This document shows, piece by piece, positions 42,922 through 52,800 of a stretch of DNA of 64,000 nt. A model generated the notes under the pieces. The model searched no databases. It was not told the origin of the DNA and saw nothing but the letters and a program-made list of their open reading frames with translations. Numbering within the stretch: the stretch's first letter is position 1; each line of letters starts with the position of its first letter. The stretch covers positions 6,076,001 through 6,140,000 of the forward strand of contig NZ_LN831029.1 of assembly GCF_001457475.1 (NCBI RefSeq). Reading direction: 5' to 3'. A program made the position numbers and the translations under genes. This stretch comes from Achromobacter xylosoxidans. GTDB taxonomy: Bacteria > Pseudomonadota > Gammaproteobacteria > Burkholderiales > Burkholderiaceae_B.

Positions 42922-43617
42922 ATGGCTCTCGGAAAACAAATCAGGCACTATCGCGCCGCGCTCGGCCTCACCCTCGAACAACTCGAAGCGCGCACCGGTG
43001 TGGGCGTGGGCACCATCGCCGCCCTTGAAGGGCGCGACAGCGAACGCTCCAAGTACGCCTCGCGCCTGGCGGCGGGGCTGGGGCTGACGCTGGAACAACT
43101 GCTGGACGAATCCGCGCAATATCCACCGGACGTCGTGCTGGCCGATACCGGCGGGGCGTCGCGCGCGGACGACGGCGCGGCTGGCGACCTGCGCATTCCG
43201 CGCTTCGACACGGGCGGCGCCATGGGCGCGGGGGTGGAACTGCGCGACCAGCCTGGTGTGATCCAGAGCCTGCGCGTCAGCCAGGAATGGCTGCACAAGA
43301 ACCTGCGGCACTACACCGCGGCCGCCAACCTGTGCGTGGTGACCGGTTTTGGCGACAGCATGCGGCCCATGTACAACCCCGGCGATCCCCTGCTGGTGGA
43401 CCTGGGCGTGGTCAAGGCCGACGTGGATGGCGTGTTCTTCTTTCGCGTCGGCAACGAAGGCTTCATCAAGCGCCTGCAACGCATTCCCAGCGCCCGCGGC
43501 CTGCTGATCCGGGCGAAATCCGAGAACACGAAATACGATGCCTGGGACATCACCGAAGACATGGACCTGCAGATTTTCGGGCGCGTGCTGAAGGTCTGGC
43601 GCAGCGAGGATCTGTGA
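42922..43617 (+). CDS. CI/LexA-like phage repressor (XRE HTH plus S24 peptidase)
   Basis: 231 residues. N-terminal HTH (LGKQIRHYRAALGLTLEQLEARTGVGVGTIAALEGRD) and C-terminal S24 domain with GFGDSMRPMYNPGD (Ser146) and EGFIKRL (Lys183). An Ala103-Gly104 pair in GGAMGAG is a fitting self-cleavage site, so RecA-stimulated inactivation after DNA damage is likely. It is divergent from the Q-like gene and probably keeps the tail locus silent, like PrtR for pyocins. Confidence 0.92.
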   Translation: MALGKQIRHYRAALGLTLEQLEARTGVGVGTIAALEGRDSERSKYASRLAAGLGLTLEQLLDESAQYPPDVVLADTGGASRADDGAAGDLRIPRFDTGGAMGAGVELRDQPGVIQSLRVSQEWLHKNLRHYTAAANLCVVTGFGDSMRPMYNPGDPLLVDLGVVKADVDGVFFFRVGNEGFIKRLQRIPSARGLLIRAKSENTKYDAWDITEDMDLQIFGRVLKVWRSEDL

Positions 43618-43669
43618 CGCGCCGCCCGCACGTGCGGCCCGCGAGCCGCGCAGCGGCGCGGCCTATGCC

Positions 43670-45127
43670 CTATGAACCGGCGCGCTGCACCTGCGGCGTT
43701 TGCCAGCTGCCGTCCAGCAAACCTGGCTTGGGCCAGTAGTAGCGCAAGGCCAGCATGAAGGGGCCGGCCGGCGCCGGCAACCAGTTGGCCTGGCCGCCCT
43801 TGGCCGGCGCCTGATGCTGGATGCGCAGCGTCAGTCCGCCATCGCGATCGCGCTTGAGCGCGGGCAACATCGTCGAATCGATCACGTAGCGCTGGATGGG
43901 GTTGGCCACGACCGATTGCCCCGGCAGCCGGTAGAGCGTGACCGACCAGAAGGCGTTGACCGGCGGCAGGGCGCGCGGCGCGAACCGCAGCGTGTAGGCC
44001 TGGGCGCCATCCAGCGGCAGGCCCGCCATGTCGGTGGCCAGCACCGTCGACAGCGATTCTTCGCGGCTGTCGGTGCCCAGGCCGACCTGGGCGCCCGTGG
44101 CGCGCGCCAGGTAGTCATTGCGCAATGTCCGGCGATCGCCGAACAAGGTATCGGTCCGGCCGGCCAGCGCCACGCGATGCTTGTCGATGTCGTTCTGGCC
44201 GTCATGCATGCCCTCCTGCATGACCAGCCGCAGGCGCGGCGGCATAGCGTCGGTCACCGCTTGCGCGTCCGGGCGGATGCGCAGGCTGTCCAGGCGCTTG
44301 CGCAAGGTCTTTTCGCTGTGCGCCACCGGCGCGAATTGCAGCAGGAAGCCCAGCTGGTTGTAGAACTCGAGCGAACTGCGCATCTGCGTGGGCGGCTCGG
44401 GCTTGATCCACTGCACCGCCGCGGGCGCCGGTGGCGCGGCCTTCTTCAGGTACGCGGACAGCGGCTGGATCCGGTAGCCGGCCTGAATGCGCTTGACGTT
44501 GGCGATGTCCGACTGCGCGAATCGCTGGGTCCGGCCGCTGACGCTGACCAGGTCGGTCTCGGCCCGGATCACCTGGGTGAATCCCTTCGGCGGGGCGCCC
44601 TTCCAGCGCGGGCCGGCCACCAGGAACCGACCGCCGCCGTTGCCGGTGGCACGACTGCCGATGTAGGCAAAGTTGTAGCCATACAGGTCCGTCAGCTGCA
44701 ACGCGAAATAGCGCCTGGACTCCATCGGCGGCACGCTGATGACGACCGGTTCGGCCCGCAGGTCGAGCACGGCCGAGGACGCGGGCGCATCGACATTGGG
44801 CGCGGCGGTCGCGTTGTCGTCGGGCGTGACGGCCGGCGCGGCGTGGCTGAAGGTATTGAACGGGCCTTTGTATTGCGCGCCGCCCTGGTCGATGTTGGTG
44901 GAATAGATGGCCTGGTAGCGGGCCACCATGGGGTAGCCATACAGGTAGGCTTCCTTGGCGATGCGACGCGCTTCGGGCGCCGACACGCCATCGATGCCGA
45001 CGAATTGCGATCCCGTGGCCGCATCCGGCGAGGTGAAGCTGCAGCCGCTCACGCTGGCGGCCAGCGCCAATGCGGCAAGGCCACGGACATAAGGGGAAGA
45101 TCCGGCGCCGGCGGGGCGTATGCGCAT
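43670..45127 (-). CDS. DUF1254/DUF1214 domain lipoprotein
   Basis: 485 residues. Lipobox LAASVSGC after an N-terminal signal. DUF1254 (about 60-190; EAYLYGYPMVARYQAIY, TPDDNATAAPNVDAPASSAVLDLRAEPVVISVPP, YFALQLTDLYGYNFAYIG) is followed by DUF1214 in the C-terminal third (LPPVNAFWSVTLYRLPGQSVVANPIQRYVID, LTLRIQHQAPAKGGQANWLPAPAGPFMLALRYYWP). Common in proteobacteria, function unknown. Monocistronic, next to the phage repressor but not phage-like. Confidence 0.9.
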   Translation of the reverse strand: MRIRPAGAGSSPYVRGLAALALAASVSGCSFTSPDAATGSQFVGIDGVSAPEARRIAKEAYLYGYPMVARYQAIYSTNIDQGGAQYKGPFNTFSHAAPAVTPDDNATAAPNVDAPASSAVLDLRAEPVVISVPPMESRRYFALQLTDLYGYNFAYIGSRATGNGGGRFLVAGPRWKGAPPKGFTQVIRAETDLVSVSGRTQRFAQSDIANVKRIQAGYRIQPLSAYLKKAAPPAPAAVQWIKPEPPTQMRSSLEFYNQLGFLLQFAPVAHSEKTLRKRLDSLRIRPDAQAVTDAMPPRLRLVMQEGMHDGQNDIDKHRVALAGRTDTLFGDRRTLRNDYLARATGAQVGLGTDSREESLSTVLATDMAGLPLDGAQAYTLRFAPRALPPVNAFWSVTLYRLPGQSVVANPIQRYVIDSTMLPALKRDRDGGLTLRIQHQAPAKGGQANWLPAPAGPFMLALRYYWPKPGLLDGSWQTPQVQRAGS

Positions 45128-45314
45128 TCCATGCTCCAACAGGGGGAGGCGTTGGCAACGCCCGAATGGCGGCAGCGTCGCGGACAGGACAAACAGGCGC
45201 TGAAATTCTGGCACATTTCGCAACCGTAGTGAAACCGCGGGACGATGACAGCGTCGCCCCCAGGGCCGCGCCACGGTCCGGCCCGCGCTGGCGAGCGGGC
45301 GCACTGTGAGTAAG

Positions 45315-45863
45315 TCAGTCCTGCGAATGCGGGACGTCCAGCCGGCAAGCGGGGATCGCCGCGATCGCGCTTTCACTGGCGGCGGCGTCGGTCGTCAGGT
45401 GCTGGATCAGGTCCAGCGTGGTCGAGCGGCGGGTCAGCATCAGGCAGGTGACCTGCGCGTCCGTCACGCGCGTGGCATGCCAACAGCCGGGCCGCATGCA
45501 GACGCCCTGCCCCGGCTCCACGCGAAACGCCGCCAGCGTGGCCAGGTCCGGCGTGCCGTCGGCCGCGCTGCGCGCCACCACCTGGATGATGGCGCCGGTC
45601 AGGGGCACGATGGCCTGCTGCGTCAGCAGGTGTTTTTCGAGGCTGGCCACGTCGGCCGAAGCGCTGCGGTAGTTCACCCACAACACTTGCGCATCGCCAC
45701 CAGCGCCCGTGTTGAACACATGTTCCTGCCAGAAGTCGGTGGCGTCGTTGCTGAACAGCGGAACGCCGTTGCCCAGGGGCATGGGCTTGCCCAGCATCCA
45801 GCCGTAGGCGCTGAAGGCATCGGCGGTCAGATCGTGCACGGGCACTGCTGCGGCGCGGGTCAT
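45315..45863 (-). CDS. allA: Ureidoglycolate lyase
   Basis: 182 residues. Releases urea and glyoxylate from ureidoglycolate in purine/allantoin breakdown. DAFSAYGWMLG, VPLFSNDATDFW, VLWVNYRSA, LEKHLLTQQAIVPLTG and GVCMRPGCWHATRVT with the cupin His are typical of AllA. Its ATG overlaps the stop of the small gene before it. No other allantoin genes are in the window. Confidence 0.9.
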   Translation of the reverse strand: MTRAAAVPVHDLTADAFSAYGWMLGKPMPLGNGVPLFSNDATDFWQEHVFNTGAGGDAQVLWVNYRSASADVASLEKHLLTQQAIVPLTGAIIQVVARSAADGTPDLATLAAFRVEPGQGVCMRPGCWHATRVTDAQVTCLMLTRRSTTLDLIQHLTTDAAASESAIAAIPACRLDVPHSQD

Positions 45864-46099
45864 GTCGGGTCCTTGCTGGAGCGGGAGGAAGCGGCGCGTC
45901 GGGGGAATTCTGCGTCGTAGTCGAAGTCGCCGCGCGCGATGGCGGCGAGGATGGCGTTGCGCCGCTCGGCGGCGCGCTTGAGGTTGGCGGCGGTGGGCTT
46001 GACGCGGATGCGTTCCACGCAGTGCCGGCCCTGGTAGAAGAAGCCGATCTCGATGGACGATTCGGATGCCGGCCGTACGCCGTCAAAGCCTGTGCTCAT
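45860..46099 (-). CDS. Stand-alone integrase arm-binding (DUF3596-type) domain protein
   Basis: 79 residues from MSTGFDGVRPASESSIEIGF. SIEIGFFYQGRHCVERIRVKPTAANLKRAAERRNAILAAIARGDFDYDAEFP is the N-terminal arm DNA-binding domain of phage tyrosine integrases. The core-binding and catalytic domains are absent; ureidoglycolate lyase follows at once in an ATGA overlap. Either an integrase stub or a domesticated small DNA-binding protein. Confidence 0.75.
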   Translation of the reverse strand: MSTGFDGVRPASESSIEIGFFYQGRHCVERIRVKPTAANLKRAAERRNAILAAIARGDFDYDAEFPRRAASSRSSKDPT

Positions 46100-46245
46100 G
46101 CCGACATTGCGCCGGATGCGACCCGACGCCCCCTGGGAAAGTCCCGGATTATCGCAGCTTTTTTCGCCCCCGGACGCCGCGCGCCGCCGACACGGCCGCA
46201 ACGCTGTTATAACGCGCGTATCGCCCCACCCACTGGAGACGCTCC

Positions 46246-46626
46246 ATGCCGACCGACCTGTCTTCGCATTACGTTTTCCTGGATGCCGCCGGCAACGCCG
46301 CCACGGTGGCCGGCGGCGACGCGTTCTGGTCGCTGCCGCGCGACGAACTGCAACGCTATGGGGATGGCTGGCTGGTGTCGGAATACGCCTGCGCCGCGGA
46401 CTGGTCGCAATGGGAAATGCATCCCCAGGCCGACGAGATCGTGCGCCTGATGTCCGGCAGCGCCGAACTGCAGCTGGAGTGGCCGACCGGCATCCAGGCG
46501 GTTCACCTGCGGGCGGGCGACGCCTACGTGATACCCAAGGGCGCCTGGCACACGCTCAAGGTGACGGAGTCCTGTCGCATACTGCACATCACCATGGGCG
46601 CGGGCACGCAACATCGGCCGTTGTAG
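46246..46626 (+). CDS. Cupin domain protein
   Basis: 126 residues. A single small beta-barrel: MHPQADEIVRLMSGSAELQLEW, HLRAGDAYVIPKGAWHTLKV carries the second cupin motif with Pro-x-Gly-x-x-His; the first metal site is poor (HPQADEI). Substrate unknown. Divergent from the arm-domain gene, tail to tail with the MFS gene. Confidence 0.85.
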   Translation: MPTDLSSHYVFLDAAGNAATVAGGDAFWSLPRDELQRYGDGWLVSEYACAADWSQWEMHPQADEIVRLMSGSAELQLEWPTGIQAVHLRAGDAYVIPKGAWHTLKVTESCRILHITMGAGTQHRPL

Positions 46627-46681
46627 CCACGCCCGCCCTTTGCGGGATCGCGCCGGGCGCCGGCTCGCATCGCGCCCTGGC

Positions 46682-47932
46682 TCAGCCGGCCGCCACGGCG
46701 GCCCCGACGCGCGGCAACTGGCGATCATCGATGGGCCAATGCAGCGCCGCCGACAGGACGCCCAGCGCCATCGCCCCTACCCAGATCAGGTCATAGGAAT
46801 GGGTGGCCTCGTACACCAGCCCGCCCAGCCAGACGCCGAGAAACGACCCCACCTGGTGGCCGAAGAAGACGAAGCCGAACAGCGTCGTGATGTAGCGCAC
46901 GCCGAAGACCTGCGCGATCAGCCCGTTGGTGAGCGGCACGGTGCCCAGCCAGACGAAGCCCATGACAGCCGCGAACACGTAGACCGAGCCAGCCGACAAC
47001 GGCAACAGGAAGAACAGCGCCATGGCGGCGGTGCGCAGCAGATAGATGCCCGCCAGCAGGTATTTGCGACGGTGATGCGCGCCCAGGATGCCGCAGACGT
47101 AGGTGCCGGCGACATTGGCGAGCGCGATGATGGCCAGCGCGGCGACGGCATCCGCCGCCCGCATGCCTTTGTCCATCAGGTACGCCGGCAGGTGCGTGCC
47201 GATGAACGCCAGCTGGAAGCCACAGGCCAGGAAGCCCAGGTTCAGCAGCCAGAAGCCCGGTTGGGCAAACGCCTGCCGGATCGCGGCGCCCAGCGGCTGC
47301 TCATCCGGCGCCGCGCCGCCGCCCGGGGCCTGGCGCGCCGTTTCCTTCAGCGGCCATGCCAGTGGCACGACCACGGCCAGCACCACCGCGAAGATCAGCA
47401 GCGCATCGACCCACCCGCGGCTGCCGATCAACCACTGCGCCGCGGGCACCATGGTGAACTGCCCCAGTCCGCCGACCGCGCCCGCCACGCCCAGCGCCCA
47501 GCCGCGGCGCTCGGGCGGCACCAGGCGGCTGAGGGCGCCGTAGATCACCGCGAATGCCGTACCCGACAAAGCGATGCCGATACAGACGCCGGCGCTCAGC
47601 ATGAAGGCGGTGACCGTGCCGGCATGCGCCATCCCGGCAAGCCCCAGGGCATAGCATGCGAGTCCTCCCAGGATCACCTTGGCCGAGCCATGGCGGTCGG
47701 CGATCATGCCGGTGAACGGCTGCACCACGCCCCACGTCAGGTTCTGCACCGCCATGGCCATGGCGAAGGTCTCGCGCGACCAGCCTCGCTCCATGGTGAC
47801 CGGCAGCAGGAACAGGCCCTGCACGTGCCGCACGCCCAGCGCCAGCCCCATGACGACGCCGCCGGCCAATACCATGAGCCACAGATTGCGCGACGCGCGG
47901 GAACGATCGGACGGCGAAACGGCGACGGACAT
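46682..47932 (-). CDS. MFS transporter (monocarboxylate/oxalate-formate-like)
   Basis: 416 residues with twelve predicted helices. GLALGVRHVQGLFLLPVTMERGWSRETFAMAMAVQNLTWGVVQPFTG, ADRHGSAKVILGG and RRGWALGVAGAVGGLGQF are typical of this group. Substrate unknown. Monocistronic. Confidence 0.88.
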   Translation of the reverse strand: MSVAVSPSDRSRASRNLWLMVLAGGVVMGLALGVRHVQGLFLLPVTMERGWSRETFAMAMAVQNLTWGVVQPFTGMIADRHGSAKVILGGLACYALGLAGMAHAGTVTAFMLSAGVCIGIALSGTAFAVIYGALSRLVPPERRGWALGVAGAVGGLGQFTMVPAAQWLIGSRGWVDALLIFAVVLAVVVPLAWPLKETARQAPGGGAAPDEQPLGAAIRQAFAQPGFWLLNLGFLACGFQLAFIGTHLPAYLMDKGMRAADAVAALAIIALANVAGTYVCGILGAHHRRKYLLAGIYLLRTAAMALFFLLPLSAGSVYVFAAVMGFVWLGTVPLTNGLIAQVFGVRYITTLFGFVFFGHQVGSFLGVWLGGLVYEATHSYDLIWVGAMALGVLSAALHWPIDDRQLPRVGAAVAAG

Positions 47933-48016
47933 GGCGAACCCCTGGCGTGAAGGCGGATCCCGCGCGGGCGGGCGGTTGACGCTATTACAGGGGCGGCGCG
48001 GCCGCCGATCAACTGA

Positions 48017-49459
48017 TTAATTTTCGCCGGCTGCATGCGCCGGGGGAATGCCAGCCGGCAGCCACAGCGAGAAGACCGACCCCTTGCCGGGCATCGACCG
48101 CAGCGTGATTTCGCCATGCAGCAGGCCCGCCAGGCGGCGCACGATGGCCAGCCCCAGTCCCAGGCCCTGCCCGGCAGGCGGCGAGGCTGGCGCGCCGGCG
48201 CCGCGGGTGAACTCGGTGAAAACGGCTTCCTGCAACTCGGGGGCGATCCCCACGCCGGTGTCCCAGACCTGGATCAGTACGCCGCCGCGCCGTCGGCGGG
48301 CCGACAGCAGCACGCCTCCCTTGGGCGTGTACGACAGGGCATTGGTGAGCAGGTTGTCGAGGATGCGGCGCAGCAAGGCCGGATCGGTGTCCAGGGCCAG
48401 GGAGGTGGGCGCGACCGACAGCCGCAAGCCGCGCGCGCGGGCCAGCGATTCGAAATCCAGGCGGATGTCGTCGAACAGCTGATCGAGATCGACGGCGCGC
48501 CCCTCGATCCGCAACAGATGCGCATCCATGCGCGAAACGTCCAGCAATCCATCCAGCAGGCGGTTCAGGCTGTCGAGCACGGTCTGCTGGCGCCGCGCGA
48601 CGTGCAGCGCGTCCTGCGCCGTGACGTTGCCGCTCTCGGCGCGGCTGACCAGGATGTCGGTGAACATGCCCAGCGCATGCACCGGCTGGCGCAAGTCGTG
48701 ACCGGCGGCGGCCAGGAAGCGGGTCTTGGCGCGGTCGGCCGCGGCCACGCGGTCGCGTTCGAGCTCCAGGCTCCGGACCAGCGCCGTGTTTTCGAAGCGC
48801 AGCGCCACGGTGGTCTTGAGACTGCGATAGGTGACCGCGCTGAAATACAGGTTCACCAGCAACAGGCAGACGCCGAAGGCGGCATACACCAGGTGCAGGC
48901 CATCGGCCGCCGCCACGCAGGCCAGGATGAAGGGCGCCACCATGCCCAATGCCGAGCCGGCGTAGGCGGGCGGATAGGCCGACAAGGACGGCACCGCGCC
49001 GCTGCACATGCCGGCCAGCATCACACAGCCGAAGGCCAGCATCATGTCCTGCCCCGACAGCACGGCGACCACCCCCGCCAGGCCCCATAACAGGCCCGAC
49101 GTCCAGGAAAGCAGGCAGAAACCCCGGATCCATGGCCGCAGCGGACCGGGCCCGCGCCGCAGGAAACGATGGCAGACCAGGACCCGCGCCAGGGTCAGCG
49201 CGTACACGACGGCGATCCACGACGCCAGCAGCCAATCCGGGGCGGCGTTGCGCATGACGTAGACGACAGGCAGCGCCACGGCGAAATTGGCGAACAGCAC
49301 GCCATACGATTGCTTGTACAGCAGCGTGGCCAGTTCGGTCGCGACGGCATCGGCAACCGGCGCGGGCGAGGCGGCAGGCGAGGAGAGCCCCGGAGGAGGG
49401 GATGGGGAGAACGCGGCTGGGGCGGTCATGCGTGCGGATAGGCCCGTATAATTTTGCAT
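48017..49459 (-). CDS. Membrane sensor histidine kinase (orphan)
   Basis: 480 residues from the second ATG of an ATGATG pair, 7 bp after AAGGG; ATG at 49429 is also possible. Six or so membrane helices in the first 220 residues (FANFAVALPVVYVM, LASWIAVVYALTLARVLV, LLSWTSGLLWGLAGVVAVL, LHLVYAAFGVCLLLVNLYF), then AAAGHDLRQPVHALGMFTD (H-box), LLTNALSYTPKGG (N-box), DTGVGIAPE and GQGLGLGLAIV (G-boxes). No response regulator is near. Confidence 0.9.
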   Translation of the reverse strand: MQNYTGLSARMTAPAAFSPSPPPGLSSPAASPAPVADAVATELATLLYKQSYGVLFANFAVALPVVYVMRNAAPDWLLASWIAVVYALTLARVLVCHRFLRRGPGPLRPWIRGFCLLSWTSGLLWGLAGVVAVLSGQDMMLAFGCVMLAGMCSGAVPSLSAYPPAYAGSALGMVAPFILACVAAADGLHLVYAAFGVCLLLVNLYFSAVTYRSLKTTVALRFENTALVRSLELERDRVAAADRAKTRFLAAAGHDLRQPVHALGMFTDILVSRAESGNVTAQDALHVARRQQTVLDSLNRLLDGLLDVSRMDAHLLRIEGRAVDLDQLFDDIRLDFESLARARGLRLSVAPTSLALDTDPALLRRILDNLLTNALSYTPKGGVLLSARRRRGGVLIQVWDTGVGIAPELQEAVFTEFTRGAGAPASPPAGQGLGLGLAIVRRLAGLLHGEITLRSMPGKGSVFSLWLPAGIPPAHAAGEN

Positions 49460-49847
49460 CATTTGACCCTTGCTGCGGCGCCCCGTCCGCTCCCATGCTC
49501 CGCCCTTCCCGCCCGGCGCCAAGCATCGAACCGCGCCAGCCCCTTCGCATCTCCGGGACCGGTGGCTGGCCACCATCCCCGGCCAGGCCTGAGCGAGCTG
49601 CTGATCATGGTCTGCGCGGACGAATTGTCGCAAGAGCAGCAGCAGCGCGGTAGAAGATGCGCACCCGGCTGTCCCATTAACGGTTCGTGCCTTATCGTTA
49701 CATTTGCCGGTTTCTTAAGTACTACTGCTGGTTACAGTGCTGCCTTTGCTCCTTTATAGCAGGCATTCCGACCATGCGGCACGTCCGGCTTCGCTTCTTC
49801 CGTCCTGTAACGTCCGCGCGCCTTCGCGCACAACACGCGCGCGCATC
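49460..49847. other. Divergent intergenic region, nothing recognised
   Basis: About 390 bp between the histidine kinase and the first WG-repeat gene. The part 49678-49750 is AT-richer and may hold the promoter of the WG pair, but no box combination is convincing. No gene or RNA was recognised. Confidence 0.5.
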
Positions 49848-52800
49848 ATGACGCGCGCGTTCGCCCTGCGGCCATTGGCGTTGGCCACGCTGCTGGCCAG
49901 CTTCGGCCCCCTGCCCGCCACGGCCGAATCGATCGCGGACTGGCAGCAGGATTGCGTCGGCCGCACGTACGCCATCAACCCCGACGTCAGCTGCAACCGG
50001 CCCTATGCCGAAGGGCTGGCCGCGGTGCTGACAGGCAAGGCCAGCGACCAGGCCGGGACCTGGGGCTACATCGACAAGCAAGGCCGCATGGTCATCACGC
50101 CGGCGTTCCAGGAAGCCGAGTCGTTCCAGAACGGCCTGGCCGCGGTGCAGCGCGATGGCCTGTGGGGCTATATCGATGCGCGCGGCAACTGGGTCATCAA
50201 GCCGCGCTTCACGCGGGCGTCCGGTTTCAACGCCGAAGGCACCGCGCTGGTCGAGGCGGAAGAACGCGACGTGTTGATCAACCGCCAGGGGCAAGTGCTC
50301 AAGACCTTCGAACTGGGCACCCGCTCGTGGGGCTTCGAGCCCGGCCAGAAACTCGCGGCGATGGAAATGCCGCAGCCGCCGCAGTTGTTCAACACCGCGA
50401 CCGGACACGCCCTGACGCTGCCCGCCGACGTGATGACGCTGGCGCGGCCGGAATCGGGCTACCTGCCGGCGCAGCAGCGCAGTCTGCGCTACGGCGGCTG
50501 GTGGGGCCTGCTGGATGCCAATGGCCGCTGGGCCATCGCGCCCGGTGTGCTGCGCTCGCAACAGGCGCCGCTGCGCGATGGCGACACGCTGGCCGTGTAC
50601 CGCCGGGACGAGTGGGAATTCGTGCGCCCCGACGGTTCGCCGCTGACCGCCACCCGTTACGAAACCGTGCAGCGGGTCGTGCCGGGTTTGTGGCTGACCA
50701 AACCCCGGGGCAAGGCGCCCTTTGCCTTGCTGGACGCCGCCCTGAAGCCGCTCTACACCTTCACGCGCGACTACCTGAGCGTGGAGGAAGCCGATGGCTG
50801 GAAAGTGCTCGCCGACATCGACGCGGTGGTGCTGATAAACCCGGCGGGCAAGCACCAGGTGGTCCCGGCGGTTTTTGGCGATGTCAATGTCAACAACGGC
50901 CTGGCCTGGCTTCATGGCCAGGCGCCGTTCGATGCGTCCGCGCCCGACGCGGCCGGGCCGACGAGCGAGGCCGATGCGGCGACCGAGGCTGATGCCGCAA
51001 CCCAGGCCGATGCTGCGACCGCGGCCACTGCCGCGGCCGAGGCCGATGCCGCGATCGAAACCGCGGCCGCCGACACGGTGACCGCCCCGGCCAACATCGA
51101 CGTGGCCCAGGATCCGGCCCAGGTCGAAGCCGACGCGCAGGCGGTGGCCGACGCCGCCGCCGCGGGTGCCGAAGCCGCCGCCGCGGCCGCGGACGCCGCC
51201 ACCAGCGCGGACGCCGGCGGCAGGGATCCCGAAAGGACGCTGGTGCAGATCTACCGGCCCGACGGCACGCCGCTGCTGGATGCAGACACGGTAAAGCAGC
51301 TGCGGCAATACCAGGTCATGCCCTTCACCGCCAAGCCTGTCGGCGGCAGGTCCCGCAGCGCGCGGCAGGACCGCGATGGACTGCCGCTGGCCCTGCTGCG
51401 CCCGAAGGACTATACGCAGCTGAACGGCATCCTGACGCGCGCCGGCAAGATCGTCACCAATCCGGATTGGGACGACATGAACACCTATGGAGCCGTCGCG
51501 CCGCTGGTGGTACAGACCCGCGAACGCCGGTTCGGCACCATCGACGCCGAAGGCAACTGGGTCATGGAACCCCGTTACGCCGGCATTGGCGGCTTCAAGG
51601 GCGCCTATGCCTGGGCCCGCACGCCCGACATGACGCGGGGCAACGCGATCCTTATCGATACCCGCGGCACGGTGCAGAAGCTGCCGGCGCAGGTCGCGGC
51701 CAACGGCGAGAAGCTCGACGGCGATCTGCTCTACTACTACACGCTGGATGAACGGCGCCAGCGCCGCTGGGGCCTGTGGAACATCCGCGGCGCCAGCGTG
51801 GCCGTCAAACCATCGCTGGACCGCATCGACGATTTCGAGGACGACTGGGCCAAGGCGCAGGAAAACGATCGCTGGGGCGTCATCGACCGCCAAGGCAAAT
51901 GGATCGTGCCCGCCACCTATTCCGGCAGCTACGACCTCGAATACCTGGGCAACGGCCACCTGCTGGCGCGCGAACCGAAAAGCGAGGAGGCCTCCGATTA
52001 CGGCGACAACTACCGCCTGATCAACCTGCGCACCGGCAAGCGCAGCGTGGTGCTGCACGACAAGCCGCAGGATCTCAAGCAGGGCCGTTACCTGGCGCAA
52101 GGCAAGGACGGCGCCACGCTGCTGTTCGACGCGCAGGGCGGCATGACCCGCCTGTTCGAAGGCAAACCCGATCGCCAGGAACAATATGGCGACTGGATCT
52201 ATGTGCAATACCGCGCCAGCAACGGCGCGATCGATGCGCGCGGCAATCTCAAGGTTTCCGCCGGCACTGGCGAGTTCAACCCGTTCTTCGTCCAACCCGA
52301 AGGCCTGGCCCGCGTCTACGACGGCCAGCGCTACCGCGTGATGAACGAGAACGGCAAGGCGCTGCTGGAAAAGCTTGGCGACGGCACGCCGCTGGCGTCG
52401 ATGAAGCGCGTGGTGTTCCGCGACCGCAAGAACTCGCAAAGCGTCATGACCGATCTGCAGGGCCGCGAGATCACGCGCTTCAAGGGGGAATTCACGATCG
52501 AGGAGCGCACCGCCAGCGAAGGCGTGGTGACCTACCGCGGCGACGGCGACCGCTATGGGTTCGTCAACGCCGATGGCAAGCGTATCGTCGGGCCGTACTT
52601 CAACCGTCTGGGCCCCCTGCGCGACGGGCTGGCCCTGGCCAGGCGCGACCAGCGCAGCGGCCAGTTGCTGGGCTATATCGATCTGACGGGCCGCTACGTG
52701 ATCGCGCCTGAATTCGGCTGGGCCGATGACTTCCACGAAGGCCGCGCGCTGGTGCGGCGCGAAGGCCTGCTGGAGTTCATCGACAAACGCGGCGCCACCA

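Noticed and set aside
30025..43617. Intact prophage
   Set aside because: No head, packaging, replication, full integrase or lysis genes; the locus begins at the tail tube gene. A tail-only locus fits better.
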